DNA from: Xanthocytophaga agilis
GTDB taxonomy: Bacteria; Bacteroidota; Bacteroidia; Cytophagales; 172606-1
Reading direction: 5' to 3'
Assembly (NCBI RefSeq): GCF_030068605.1
Contig: NZ_JASJOU010000001.1
Coordinates: 558,001 to 622,000, forward strand
Length of the DNA stretch: 64,000 nucleotides
Of the stretch, positions 25,573 to 34,168 are shown one piece after another. The notes beneath the pieces were generated by a model. The model was not told where the DNA came from. It saw nothing but the letters and a program-made list of their open reading frames with translations, and ran no database searches. A program made the translations under genes and the position numbers. How positions within the stretch are numbered: the stretch's first letter is position 1; every line of letters begins with the position of its first letter.

Positions 25573-25715
25573 GCATTTCCAAAATACCAGATTCTGGTTT
25601 TTACATGCAGAGGTATCGTATCTTTTACCAGGCTACAATGATAGTAAGTTGTCACAGATTTCAGAAGTGGCTTTAGTGGATCTGAAATCGTAAAAAGAAC
25701 AGCGTCTAAGCTTTT

Positions 25716-25760
25716 GAAAGAGCAAAAGGATGGAAATCTTTTTGCTCTTTCACTTTTTTT
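25716..25760 (+). terminator. Intrinsic terminator after the barrel gene
   Basis: GAAAGAGCAAAAGGAT (25716-25731) pairs with ATCTTTTTGCTCTTTC (25736-25751), 16 bases with one G-U pair and a GGAA loop, then ACTTTTTTTG. It overlaps the start of the dispersed repeat copy 5, so the hairpin may be part of that repeat. Confidence 0.75.
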
Positions 25761-25802
25761 GTTCTTCTGAAAGAACTTCTGACAAATAGAGTAGGAGTAG
25801 GT
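25741..25802. repeat. Dispersed intergenic repeat, copy 5
   Basis: TTTGCTCTTTCACTTTTTTT, GTTCTTCTGAAAGAACTTC and TGACAAATAGAGT align directly with 11020-11087, which differs by holding a GC hairpin between the second and third parts. This gives the clearest evidence for a family of mobile or duplicated intergenic units. The remaining bases up to the lipoprotein gene at 26124 show no gene; TACCTTTG at 26100-26107 is a possible -7 promoter element. Confidence 0.55.
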
Positions 25803-26123
25803 GATCTCAACAAGCTCTATACTTTCTTGATAATGTATTTATTGTAATGTTTATCCACTATTGTTTCTTTATTCATATACATTAGGTTTTTCAATAGTTT
25901 ACCCGTATTGTATTAGTTATCAATGGCTTATCATTACACATAATGTAGTTACTTCTGTGATAGTTATCTTCAATCAACTTTATTTTTTGGTTCCGATAAG
26001 GTCATTATGCCAATCATTGAAGGTAAGGCAATGAGAAAAGTAACATATACCAGCTGAAAATATCATATTTCATTAATCCCAAACATTGTGTCAATCTATT
26101 ACCTTTGCCTGAAATCAAAACAT

Positions 26124-26654
26124 ATGATACGTCAAATCTCTTTATCACTATTAATTGTCGCCGCTCTATCTGCTGGCTGTCAGAATCAGAAATCAGACAC
26201 CTCAACATCAGAGTCCCCAACATCCGACTCTTCATCCACTGTAAGTCAGGAACCAACAAATTCTGGTAAGCTTGAAACACGTCTCGGAACGGCAGGAAAA
26301 GCATTTACAAAAGACTCTGTTCTGTTATCCTTCACTGTAATCAATCATGCAGATAGTGCACAGCGTTTTTGCAAATGGGAAACTCCCTTTGAACCACGTC
26401 TGGGTAAATACCTTGAGGTAATGCATGAAAATGGAACTGAGGCTATATTCAAAGGAGCGATGGCCAGACGAGTAATGCCACCACCTGCTGAAGCCTATAT
26501 CGAAGTTGCACCTCATGATAGTGTCCGGACCGTATTTAATCTGCCAGATAATTATGCAATCACAACCGGACAATACACAGTTAAGTACAGTGGTGGTGGT
26601 GTGAGTGGCCTTGATGCAGGAAATGAAATTAAAATCAAGATAAGTAATCCCTAA
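26124..26654 (+). CDS. Lipoprotein resembling the M35 protease N-terminal domain
   Basis: 176 residues: MIRQISLSLLIVAALSAGC is a canonical lipoprotein signal (lipobox SAGC). A Ser/Thr-rich linker follows to about residue 52. The folded part reads SFTVINHADSAQRFCKWETP, then FEPRLGKYLEVMHENGTEA, MARRVMPPPAEAYIEVAPHD and GQYTVKYSGG. This is the pattern of the beta-sandwich prodomain-like N-terminal region of M35 (deuterolysin) metallopeptidases: W-x-TP, a D/L-F/V block, and GxYxVxYxG. No HExxH peptidase domain follows, so it is a stand-alone module, perhaps an inhibitor or binding protein. A TACCTTTG element sits just upstream. Confidence 0.7.
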   Translation: MIRQISLSLLIVAALSAGCQNQKSDTSTSESPTSDSSSTVSQEPTNSGKLETRLGTAGKAFTKDSVLLSFTVINHADSAQRFCKWETPFEPRLGKYLEVMHENGTEAIFKGAMARRVMPPPAEAYIEVAPHDSVRTVFNLPDNYAITTGQYTVKYSGGGVSGLDAGNEIKIKISNP

Positions 26655-26667
26655 CAGATTGCTGGTA

Positions 26668-26994
26668 CTATAGTCTGTTCAGATTTGCGAAGCAGGAGGA
26701 TACAAAAGCAGATCTTATACCCTTTTCAAAAAGTATAAGATCTGCTTTTGTATTATTTTGTATAAAATGATACCTGAAAATCGAAATGATGTATGTTTTA
26801 CACAAGTAAACTAAGGCTCGTATACACAAAACAACCGCAAAGCGCTTGTTTACAAAAAAGACATTTTTAATATAGGTTACTTTTTTTCCTTGTTCAAGTT
26901 GTCGGAATATTGGAATTATCATTGCAAGTCCAATTTCTCCTACTTCATCTATTGCTTCAATGATATACTTTTGGAGCTTTATCAGTTTATGCAT
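26668..26994 (-). CDS. Doubtful hypothetical protein
   Basis: A 108-residue frame begins MHKLIKLQKYIIEAIDEVG, which looks protein-like (amphipathic helix, then IIPIFRQLEQGKKVTY). Its last third runs through the perfect 21-base hairpin at 26700-26753 and is unlikely to be coding as such. It may be a real short gene whose stop has been lost. It follows a DUF6896 gene on the same strand. Weak support. Confidence 0.3.
   Translation of the reverse strand: MHKLIKLQKYIIEAIDEVGEIGLAMIIPIFRQLEQGKKVTYIKNVFFVNKRFAVVLCIRALVYLCKTYIISIFRYHFIQNNTKADLILFEKGIRSAFVSSCFANLNRL
26700..26753. terminator. Perfect 21-base-pair hairpin
   Basis: The 21 bases 26700-26720 are the exact reverse complement of 26733-26753 (starts ATACAAAAGCAGATC), with a 12-base loop. 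It sits 45 bases after the lipoprotein stop and is flanked by A/T-rich sequence, so it works as a bidirectional terminator. Because it is this long and perfect, an old inverted duplication or mobile-element scar is also possible. Confidence 0.7.
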
Positions 26995-27004
26995 ACTTTA
27001 GTAG

Positions 27005-27148
27005 TTAATTTCCACTTTCAGTATTGACTATCTTTAGATAGAATCTCTCACTCAGATCGTCCCATTCAAGTTTTTTGTCCACTTCGATCAGTTTCTGCAA
27101 CAGAAACCATAGTTGTACAGGTTCAAGCCGGATAAGATTCCGTTGTCA
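27005..27148 (-). pseudogene. Fragment of a small gene overlapping the DUF6896 end
   Basis: A frame different from that of the DUF6896 gene reads QRNLIRLEPVQLWFLLQ, then KLIEVDKKLEWDDLSERFYL, and ends TESGN at TAA 27005-27007. It opens after a TGA with no start codon and overlaps the last codons of the DUF6896 gene. It is probably a C-terminal remnant or the frame-shifted continuation of that gene. Confidence 0.35.
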
Positions 27149-27470
27149 CATTGTTAGAAATTCTTTGTTGTAGAAGTCCATATAACCTCCATACAGAAAA
27201 TCCATCGTGACGCTGGTTATACTTTCCGTTTATAAAGTTGAGATCAAAATTGATTATACCTTCTTGGCCTTCTACCAAACACCCAGTAGCACTGAATGCA
27301 AAACGGATACTCTGGTTTTCATCTAGAAATCCTTTTCGGGGAATCAACTCCTGGTTCTTTGCATAGATAAAATTTATGTCCCCAAATGCAGCTAGTAGGA
27401 GATCTGTTGCCTTATAGACCTTGGCTGAATAGTCTTCTATCAATGTGAGGATAGCCTTTTCGATTTCCAT
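27123..27470 (-). CDS. DUF6896-like protein
   Basis: 115 residues. The family-like core is ATGCLVEGQEGIINFDLNF followed by RHDGFSVWRLYGLLQQ near residues 85-100, parallel to the block DGFDPWR at the left window edge (2-244). No signal peptide. The protein is acidic and small, of the kind found as orphan immunity proteins, but there is no toxin partner within the window. A coding-like fragment at 27005-27148 overlaps its 3' end in another frame, so the C terminus may have been altered. Confidence 0.6.
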   Translation of the reverse strand: MEIEKAILTLIEDYSAKVYKATDLLLAAFGDINFIYAKNQELIPRKGFLDENQSIRFAFSATGCLVEGQEGIINFDLNFINGKYNQRHDGFSVWRLYGLLQQRISNNVTTESYPA

Positions 27471-27683
27471 TACTTATCTGAATTTACAAAATGCATTCAA
27501 GGTGTTGTGGACTTGATGTTGTCAATATAAACAAATAGTCAGTCTTTTTACTTTCCGTATCATTCATGAGTAGCATGTTAATTTTCTATATTCTTATTTC
27601 AAATGTAAATTTCTCTTCTGATAGTTGTTAAACGTATTCTTAAAATAAAAGGGTATTAGATAATATATACAATGCCTTTTTAT

Positions 27684-27691
27684 TAACTTTG
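27684..27691 (+). promoter_or_regulatory. -7 element (TAACTTTG) for the NHL-repeat gene
   Basis: TAACTTTG at 27684-27691 matches TAnnTTTG 24 bases before the ATG of the large NHL protein. No clear TTG is found at the usual -33 distance. The 245-base region upstream contains no gene. Confidence 0.35.
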
Positions 27692-27715
27692 TTTTCCTGC
27701 TTCTGTATTTAATCT

Positions 27716-30700
27716 ATGCGTAAATATTTACGACTGTATTTCTTATCTGTATCTTTCTGTCTTGTCTGCACTTCAGTTCTTTGGGGGCAACAATATTCTT
27801 TTAAAAAGCAAATTGGTACCACCGTAACTATACACCCTAATGGAATTGCCATTGATAAGAATGGTTATATATATGTGACAAGCCGATGGGGGTCTGTCTC
27901 AAAATTAAATGCTGATGGAAGGTTATTATCTTTTTTCGGTAGAAAAGGGAATGGAGATGGTGAATTGAGTGCACCCAAAGGAATTGCTACAGACCAAAAT
28001 GGATATGTATATATTGCAGATGTAGGCAATCATCGCATTCAAAAATTTGATAAGAATGGTAATTTTTTGATGAAGTTTGGCTCACTGGGTAGTCTGGCGG
28101 GGCAATTTAATAGTCCTCAGGCAGTATTTGTGGATAAGCATGATAATATCTGGGTGGCTGATACTAAAAATAACCGTATTCAGAAATTTGATAAAAACGG
28201 TAATTTTTTAATGAAGATAGGCCAGAGTGGCTCGGAAAATGGAGAATTTAATAATCCCGTTGATATAAATCTAGATGCTAACGGAAATATCTGTGTAGTT
28301 GATTCTGGGAACTTCTGCCTTCAGAAATTTGATCCAGAAGGTAAATTTTTGAAGAGATTTGGTTCGGATGTATCCGCTGGTGGTGCATCCGCAGTTGCTA
28401 GGAAGATAGTAACAGATTCCGAAGGAAACATCTGGGTAACAGATCGAAGCAAATTTTATGTTCGAAAGTTTGATGGTGATGGTAATTTGATTCAGGAGGT
28501 TGAATTGAAGGGAAGTAAATTATCTACGCCTATACCTGCATTAGAGATTGCTATTGATAGTAAAGGTCGTTTCTGGACTATGGATAGTTATAGTTCTATT
28601 TATGTAAATAATGCGAATGGCGATCTTTTGTTTACTCGTGGACTTAATACATTAGGAGATAATTCAGATGGCATCTTTGGGTTTGAGCCACGAGGTGTAA
28701 CTACAGATATTTACAACAATATCTGGGTTACAGATCAGGAAAATAGCCGCATTCAAAAATTTGATAAGAATGGTAATTTTTTAATGAAGTTTGGCTCTCG
28801 AGGATCAGGAGATGGACAGTTTCAAGGACCGATCCGCATGGCTATAGATCGTAAAAACAATATTTGGGTTGTTGATTACAATAACTATCGTATTCAAAAG
28901 TTTGATGCCAATGGGAGATTTTTGCTTAAGACAGGCTCGAAAGGTTCAGGAAATGGACAATTTAATCAACCTTATGGCTTTGATTTTGACGAGAATGGAA
29001 ATGTCTGGGTGACAGATATAGAGAATAACTGTATCCAGAAATTCTCTGCTGATGGTAAGTTTCTACAGAAGGTAAGATCTTATTTCTCTGCAGAGAATAG
29101 TTCATCTGAAACACAGTTTCTATACCCAAGGGATATAGAAATAGACTGGGAGGGGAATATCTGGGTTGCGGATCAAACTTATCGTATAACAAAATTTGAT
29201 AAGAATGGTAATTTTTTAATGAAGTTTGGTTCTTCAGGATCAGGAGACGGACAGTTCGGATATGGACCAATCGAAGGTATAACAACTGATATGCAGAATA
29301 ATCTTTGGGTAGCAGATTCATTCAATGGTCGGCTTCAAAAATTTGATCGTAATGGAAGATTCTTAACGAAGATAAACTTACCAGCTGGAATAGTAGTAAG
29401 AGATGTGGCAGTAGATAAATTTGGAAACGTTTTTAGTACCTCTTACTTTGATGTATTGATTTTTTCAACTGATGAGTTAGTTTCCTTTATAAAAGGCAGA
29501 GTGTATGTAGATGAAAACCAGAATTGTACCTTTGATGGAATAGATAAGCCACATTCTGATATCGTAATAACTACCCAACCAGGTCAATATTATGGTATTA
29601 CAGACCAGAATGGAAATTATGAAATTGTAGTAGATACAGGTACCTATACAGTTAGCCCGGTCTGGGATACTCAAAAAGGTATCAGAATACAACCTACCTG
29701 TCCGGTTACCAACATTTCGCCTGCTATCACCCTTAACAAAGGAGATATGGTTACTAATATAGATTTTGCCAGCAAAGTAATCAAAACCCCTTATTTGATC
29801 AGTAGTGTAAGTTCAGATCGTCGTCGTCGTTGTTTTGCCAGTAATACAGTTATTAACTACTCCAATAGTGGGTATGCAGATGCTGTCAATGCGAAGATCT
29901 ATATAAAGCTACCTCAGCATGTTGTGTTTAAGGCTGCTGATAAGCCATATACCATTGACAAAGACTCAAACTATGTCTTCAACATTGATACTATCAAAGC
30001 TAATCAGCCAGGTACGATACATATCATTGATTCAGTAGCATGTGTGGCTAATATAAGAGGTTTAACACAATGTACTAAAGTTTGGATCACCCCTTCCAAT
30101 AATTATACCTTACCTGATGACTCTCGGTGGGATAAGTCGGATATTGTGCTGACAGGTAAGTGTATTGAAAATGGTAGGGTACAGATTGTGATTAAGAATA
30201 TTGGTCAGGCAATGGCTGATAGTGCTGAGTTCAGGATATTGTTGAATGCTCAGTTAGCTTTTCGGAAGAACTATAAGTTAATAGTAGGCGATAGTTTGGT
30301 ATTGAAAATTCCTGCGAATGGCAAAACGGTTCGTCTTGAGGCAGATCAAAGGCCCGATCATCCCCGTAAATCCCAAACCAATCTGACCATTGAGGGTTGT
30401 GTGGCTTCTAGCAGTGATGTAGTTAGCGAGGGGTATGTGGATGTGTTGCCTCAGGATGATGCAGAACCCGAAGTGGCTATACAGTGTATGCAAATCATTG
30501 ACTCATTTGACCCAAATGATAAGCAGGTTAGTCCGGCAGGAACCCCTGGTTACCATTATACACCTACAAATACAGAATTAAAGTATACGATCCGCTTTCA
30601 GAATACAGGTACAGATTATGCCTATAATGTTACTATAATTGATACGCTGTCTGAGTATTTGGATATAGCTACTCTGCAAATAGGGGCTGTCTCTCATGCC

Positions 30701-31507
30701 TATAAATTGGATATTACTGGCAAAGGGCGTCCAATATTAACATGGATATTTCCTACTATCAACCTTCCCGACAGTACTCGTGATCAGGCTGGGAGTAATG
30801 GATTCATTCAGTTTACTATCAAACCTAAAACCAATCTGGCTGAAAAGACACATATTGAAAATTATGCTGATATCTTCTTTGACTACAATGATCCGGTACG
30901 TACCAATACTACTGCTAATGTGCTCTATGATGTACCTCCTGTGATAGCTGAAGAAAATAAGTTGGCTGAAAAAGGACTATTATTTTTGATCCCTACCATC
31001 AGCAACTTTACACCTGAACAGGCACAGGTGGGGGAACAGCTAACCATTACTGGTACTAATTACCAAACTGTATTATCCGACAATAGTGTAAAGATAAATG
31101 GTGTAAGAGCCTCTGTTGTGTCAGCAACAGAAACACAATTGATAGTGACTGTTCCTGCAGGAGTGACAGCAGGTAGGGTAAGTGTAACTACACCAGGTGG
31201 AACCGCTACCAGCGAGGCTGAGTTTGTGATGAAACCTACTGCTAATGAGCAACCCCAATGGAGTCGACCAATTGTGATTTCTCCAAACCCAACCGATGGA
31301 CGGTTTACAATAGACTTCTCGAAGACAGCTGTTCAAATTCAGACTATTGAGATATACAATCACTTGGGACAACGGATCAGTTCACAAACCATTTCAAAAG
31401 GAAGTACTGGAAAAGAGGTAGACCTCTCATATAATGGAGCAGGAATATATTTAATTGTCTTCAAAACTGACAAAGGAAATTCTACCCGTAAGTTGATTAT
31501 CAAATAG
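27716..31507 (+). CDS. Large secreted NHL-repeat protein with T9SS sorting domain
   Basis: 1263 residues. Signal peptide 1-25 (LRLYFLSVSFCLVCTSVLWG). Residues about 30-590 form repeated NHL propeller units of the type IQKFDKNGNFLMKFGS, with bridging VWVADxxNNRI/C segments. Residues 590-680 look like a CnaB/SdrD-type beta domain (GRVYVDENQNCTFDGID). About 925-1080 is a DUF11-like stretch starting SFDPNDKQVSPAG, then 1093-1170 an IPT/TIG domain (ISNFTPEQAQVGEQLTITG), and 1185-1263 a type A T9SS sorting domain (ISPNPTDGRFTI...GIYLIVFKTDKG.STRKLIIK). Such proteins are exported across the outer membrane and anchored or released. The NHL part probably binds ligands in extracellular space. Several repeats are nearly identical in DNA, pointing to recent internal duplication. 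Confidence 0.92.
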   Translation: MRKYLRLYFLSVSFCLVCTSVLWGQQYSFKKQIGTTVTIHPNGIAIDKNGYIYVTSRWGSVSKLNADGRLLSFFGRKGNGDGELSAPKGIATDQNGYVYIADVGNHRIQKFDKNGNFLMKFGSLGSLAGQFNSPQAVFVDKHDNIWVADTKNNRIQKFDKNGNFLMKIGQSGSENGEFNNPVDINLDANGNICVVDSGNFCLQKFDPEGKFLKRFGSDVSAGGASAVARKIVTDSEGNIWVTDRSKFYVRKFDGDGNLIQEVELKGSKLSTPIPALEIAIDSKGRFWTMDSYSSIYVNNANGDLLFTRGLNTLGDNSDGIFGFEPRGVTTDIYNNIWVTDQENSRIQKFDKNGNFLMKFGSRGSGDGQFQGPIRMAIDRKNNIWVVDYNNYRIQKFDANGRFLLKTGSKGSGNGQFNQPYGFDFDENGNVWVTDIENNCIQKFSADGKFLQKVRSYFSAENSSSETQFLYPRDIEIDWEGNIWVADQTYRITKFDKNGNFLMKFGSSGSGDGQFGYGPIEGITTDMQNNLWVADSFNGRLQKFDRNGRFLTKINLPAGIVVRDVAVDKFGNVFSTSYFDVLIFSTDELVSFIKGRVYVDENQNCTFDGIDKPHSDIVITTQPGQYYGITDQNGNYEIVVDTGTYTVSPVWDTQKGIRIQPTCPVTNISPAITLNKGDMVTNIDFASKVIKTPYLISSVSSDRRRRCFASNTVINYSNSGYADAVNAKIYIKLPQHVVFKAADKPYTIDKDSNYVFNIDTIKANQPGTIHIIDSVACVANIRGLTQCTKVWITPSNNYTLPDDSRWDKSDIVLTGKCIENGRVQIVIKNIGQAMADSAEFRILLNAQLAFRKNYKLIVGDSLVLKIPANGKTVRLEADQRPDHPRKSQTNLTIEGCVASSSDVVSEGYVDVLPQDDAEPEVAIQCMQIIDSFDPNDKQVSPAGTPGYHYTPTNTELKYTIRFQNTGTDYAYNVTIIDTLSEYLDIATLQIGAVSHAYKLDITGKGRPILTWIFPTINLPDSTRDQAGSNGFIQFTIKPKTNLAEKTHIENYADIFFDYNDPVRTNTTANVLYDVPPVIAEENKLAEKGLLFLIPTISNFTPEQAQVGEQLTITGTNYQTVLSDNSVKINGVRASVVSATETQLIVTVPAGVTAGRVSVTTPGGTATSEAEFVMKPTANEQPQWSRPIVISPNPTDGRFTIDFSKTAVQIQTIEIYNHLGQRISSQTISKGSTGKEVDLSYNGAGIYLIVFKTDKGNSTRKLIIK

Positions 31508-31531
31508 AGGCAGACTATGCTTTCGTTCAAT

Positions 31532-31570
31532 CCCTAAGCCGATTTGTCAATGTTCAGCTTGGGTATTTTT
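31532..31570 (+). terminator. Terminator-like hairpin after the NHL gene
   Basis: CCCTAAGC (31532-31539) pairs with GCTTGGG (31557-31563) with a one-base bulge, followed by TATTTTT. It lies 25 bases past the stop codon of the NHL gene. Confidence 0.45.
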
Positions 31571-31738
31571 GAATTTATTACTGCTTGTAAATACCATCTA
31601 TAAATCACACAGTTCTTTATGTTTTAGAGATGGCCTAGCAATATAATTGTTCTGAAAATACCTTAGCTATGAGTGGAGCCCAAGGGACAAATGATAGCTT
31701 TCTGAAAATAGTTATTCTGTAGATTAGTCATAATCAAA

Positions 31739-32191
31739 ATGAAATACAAGTTTGAAACTCCAGAATTTGGAATTAGTGCACAAGGCATTCACTTACTGAG
31801 AAACCGATACAATTACCAAACATATTCTTTCCAGGATATTGACACTATACAAATAGGCCAGGGACGATTAGTCAATAACTGGATTTTAATTTTTCTGATT
31901 GGCCTCGCTCTTACAGCGGGGGCATTATATTATATCTATAATCTGTATCTGGCTTTTATAGAAGAACGGGTATCCCATTTTTATGTAGAGCAAATTCTGA
32001 TTCCGGTTCTTCCTTTGTTTGTAGGAATGTATTGTCTGTGGACTTCTCTGCGAAAAGGGAAGACCCTGACAATCCTATATAATGGAAAAACCAAATGCCT
32101 GCCTTTGGTCAGACTTGAAAAAAATAATCAATTGGAAGTCTTTCGTTGCTATTTGCACGAACAAGATTCTCTCAAAGGAAAGGTGGTATAA
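31739..32191 (+). CDS. Hypothetical membrane protein
   Basis: 150 residues with two transmembrane helices (about residues 45-68, ILIFLIGLALTAGALYYIY, and about 83-105, ILIPVLPLFVGMYCLW). Before them lies a beta strand pair (FGISAQGIHLLRNRY, FQDIDTIQIGQGRLV) and after them a soluble strand LTILYNGKTKCLPLVRLEK. The layout recalls small bacterial PH-like membrane proteins. No family assigned. It ends 62 bases before the ankyrin gene, so a shared transcript is likely. Confidence 0.6.
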   Translation: MKYKFETPEFGISAQGIHLLRNRYNYQTYSFQDIDTIQIGQGRLVNNWILIFLIGLALTAGALYYIYNLYLAFIEERVSHFYVEQILIPVLPLFVGMYCLWTSLRKGKTLTILYNGKTKCLPLVRLEKNNQLEVFRCYLHEQDSLKGKVV

Positions 32192-32253
32192 GAAAATTGT
32201 TTTGCTTCCCTTACTAGAGCAATGGTTTTCAATTTCAACACTACTTTCAATAT

Positions 32254-32811
32254 ATGATATTCCTGAGTGAAAAAGATAAACGAGATGGCCACAAGCTATT
32301 AGAGTCTATTCAGTGTAAGCAAATAGATAATGTCAAAGAGATGCTTGAGTCTGGAATAAGTCCTGTCAAGAAACAGAGTTTATTTCAATCTCTTGATTCG
32401 CCTTTGGTCTGTAGTGTACAAACCAGATCTCTAGAATTAGTTAAGTTGCTACTTGACTATGGGGCTCCGGTTAATGAGAAGGGAAAGAGAAAAACAACAG
32501 CTTTGGAATATGCCTGTTTTTTTGAAGAAGCGGAAATCGCAAAAGTTCTACTTGAACATAAAGCTGATATCATTTTTTTTAAAACTATCTATCAGGCGGA
32601 CAGTGCTCTCTATTATAATAACGAGAAAATCATCAGGCTTCTAATGATTTATCAGGTTGATCCTATCCCTTTACTAGAAGCACATCATTATAGGCTAAGT
32701 TTACCTGTTCTAAATCTTTTGATTGAGGGTGTTGGTCATCGGGTTCCAAAGTATATTTTAGATTTTTGGGAGAGACTAAAGGCAACTGAAAGAAAATATG
32801 GAAAGTGCTGA
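32254..32811 (+). CDS. Ankyrin-repeat protein
   Basis: 185 residues. Ankyrin-like units are visible: LLESIQCKQIDNVKEMLESG, then SPLVCSVQTRSLELVKLLLDYGAPVN, then TALEYACFFEEAEIAKVLLEHKADI and KIIRLLMIYQVDPI, each about 33 residues. They form a stack of protein-protein binding helices. No signal peptide and no enzymatic domain. Bacterial ankyrin proteins of this type are frequent immunity or scaffold proteins; the partner is unknown. Confidence 0.75.
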   Translation: MIFLSEKDKRDGHKLLESIQCKQIDNVKEMLESGISPVKKQSLFQSLDSPLVCSVQTRSLELVKLLLDYGAPVNEKGKRKTTALEYACFFEEAEIAKVLLEHKADIIFFKTIYQADSALYYNNEKIIRLLMIYQVDPIPLLEAHHYRLSLPVLNLLIEGVGHRVPKYILDFWERLKATERKYGKC

Positions 32812-32911
32812 CCATCTCCTGACTTATAGGGATGATAATGTATCTGTTAGGGCAGATAAAATTGGGGGACTATTATAGAAAGAGTCCTAATTGTACATAA
32901 ATAACCTACCC

Positions 32912-33228
32912 ATGAAGCCATATTCTATTTTTCTGGTGATACTTTTTACCTTCGCCTCCTGTGATTGTCTGCAACGAGCCAATGGGGTTGTCCTTGATAG
33001 GCAAACAAAATTACCTGTTTATAATACAGTAGTCGCTCAGACAGAGAAGCCCGATGTAAATGATCCTGAAAAAGGCCGATCCTATACTGATACAAGTGGA
33101 ACGTTTGAATAGATGATTTGGTCAAGGTTAGTTAAAGAGTGTCCAGATTTTTTGTGGCTTTATATTTTGCTACCAATGGCAATGAGAGTAAACTTAGCAG
33201 AATGATAAGTGTAACAGACAGGATATAA
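32912..33228 (+). pseudogene. Broken lipoprotein gene (nonsense plus T6 frameshift)
   Basis: ATG 32912 opens MKPYSIFLVILFTFASCDC, a lipoprotein signal, then GVVLDRQTKLPVYNTVV, the start of a carboxypeptidase-regulatory-like or CnaB-type domain, and stops at TAG 33110-33112 after SYTDTSGTFE. The same frame continues as MIWSRLVKECPDF. If one T is added to the T6 run at 33148-33153 it proceeds FVALYFATNGNESKLSRM to TAA 33226-33228. Related lipoproteins have a CPDF block at this distance. So one nonsense codon and one homopolymer contraction separate the relics. Confidence 0.55.
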
Positions 33229-33565
33229 ACAAGCGGCCTGTTTTTTAACGTTTTCATTAGTTAGTATAGCTTTGGGATGGTGGTATTGATTGTCGGAGTA
33301 CAGCTTCTAAAAAATAAGTGGCAGATCTTGGATTCTCTCTGTTCTTTTTATGGCTTAAGTGCCTATGATATATATTTACATGATACAATCTGGCTGATTC
33401 ATTCGAAGCTCTTCTTGCTTCATTTTCGATAGACTGAAATTTATAATGGAGGTTATTCTATAGTTCGATTACTGGAAGACCTACACAAAAAAAATTTGAA
33501 CATTTATAATTGAACCCCCATTATAAAATCTGATATTCATGTATATACTCAAGTATAAGATCATT
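33229..33565. other. Intergenic stretch with no convincing gene
   Basis: AT-rich spacer between the broken lipoprotein gene and the minus-strand operon. A 51-residue frame at 33277-33432 (MVVLIVGVQLLKNKWQ...) is protein-like for part of its length but has no context or recognised family, so it is not listed as a gene. Confidence 0.4.
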
Positions 33566-34078
33566 TTAATCTTTTCTTAGCTCATCAAATAAAAACTTGT
33601 TTAAATCATTGCTTATTGGGTATTCTAACTTATAATCATGCGTGTAGCTTAATACAGGTAAAAAGAATTCACAAATCTTGTTTCCCTTAATTTTTTGATA
33701 ATAATACAAATAGGATACAGCTGGCTCAATAGCAGACTGTCGGAATCGTCTATCGTAGGATTTTCCCTGAAATGCACTATTAAGCAATATAGAATCTGTT
33801 ATCAGATCTTCTCTGATCAATTTGTATGTCGTAGTATGTGATTTATCATCAAATACAGTCTGAACTAAAAATAATTGATACTCCTTCGCTACTTTACCCA
33901 CAATCAGATATTTATCGCGTAGATTGTATAGTAAATAATTGTTTGTATCCAGTCTGTTTTTTACTATTTCTAAGGCATTTTTGGCCTCTGAGAGGACCAG
34001 AGGAGTTATGTATTGACTATTCTGGCTATAGGCACAAATACTAAAAGCAAGGGCACAAATGGAGAGTATTATTTTCAT
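33566..34078 (-). CDS. Secreted hypothetical protein
   Basis: 170 residues with signal peptide MKIILSICALAFSICAYSQ. The mature part is mixed: DKYLIVGKVAKEYQLFLVQT, SHTTTYKLIREDLITDS, PISNDLNKFLFDELRKD. No motif recognised. It is the last gene of a minus-strand run of five small exported or membrane proteins (36207-33566) with short gaps, so it is probably part of one operon of unknown function. Confidence 0.6.
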   Translation of the reverse strand: MKIILSICALAFSICAYSQNSQYITPLVLSEAKNALEIVKNRLDTNNYLLYNLRDKYLIVGKVAKEYQLFLVQTVFDDKSHTTTYKLIREDLITDSILLNSAFQGKSYDRRFRQSAIEPAVSYLYYYQKIKGNKICEFFLPVLSYTHDYKLEYPISNDLNKFLFDELRKD

Positions 34079-34168
34079 AGTAGTTGCTTGTACTAAGTAG
34101 ATAAGTCACCTGGATTATTTGCATTTTGGTTAAGCATGTCAGATGTATAAGAATGAAACAAAATGATG

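Noticed and set aside
27716-29480. NHL repeat DNA as a CRISPR-like array
   Set aside because: The repeats are in-frame protein units about 140 or more bases apart with coding spacers; no cas genes are present.
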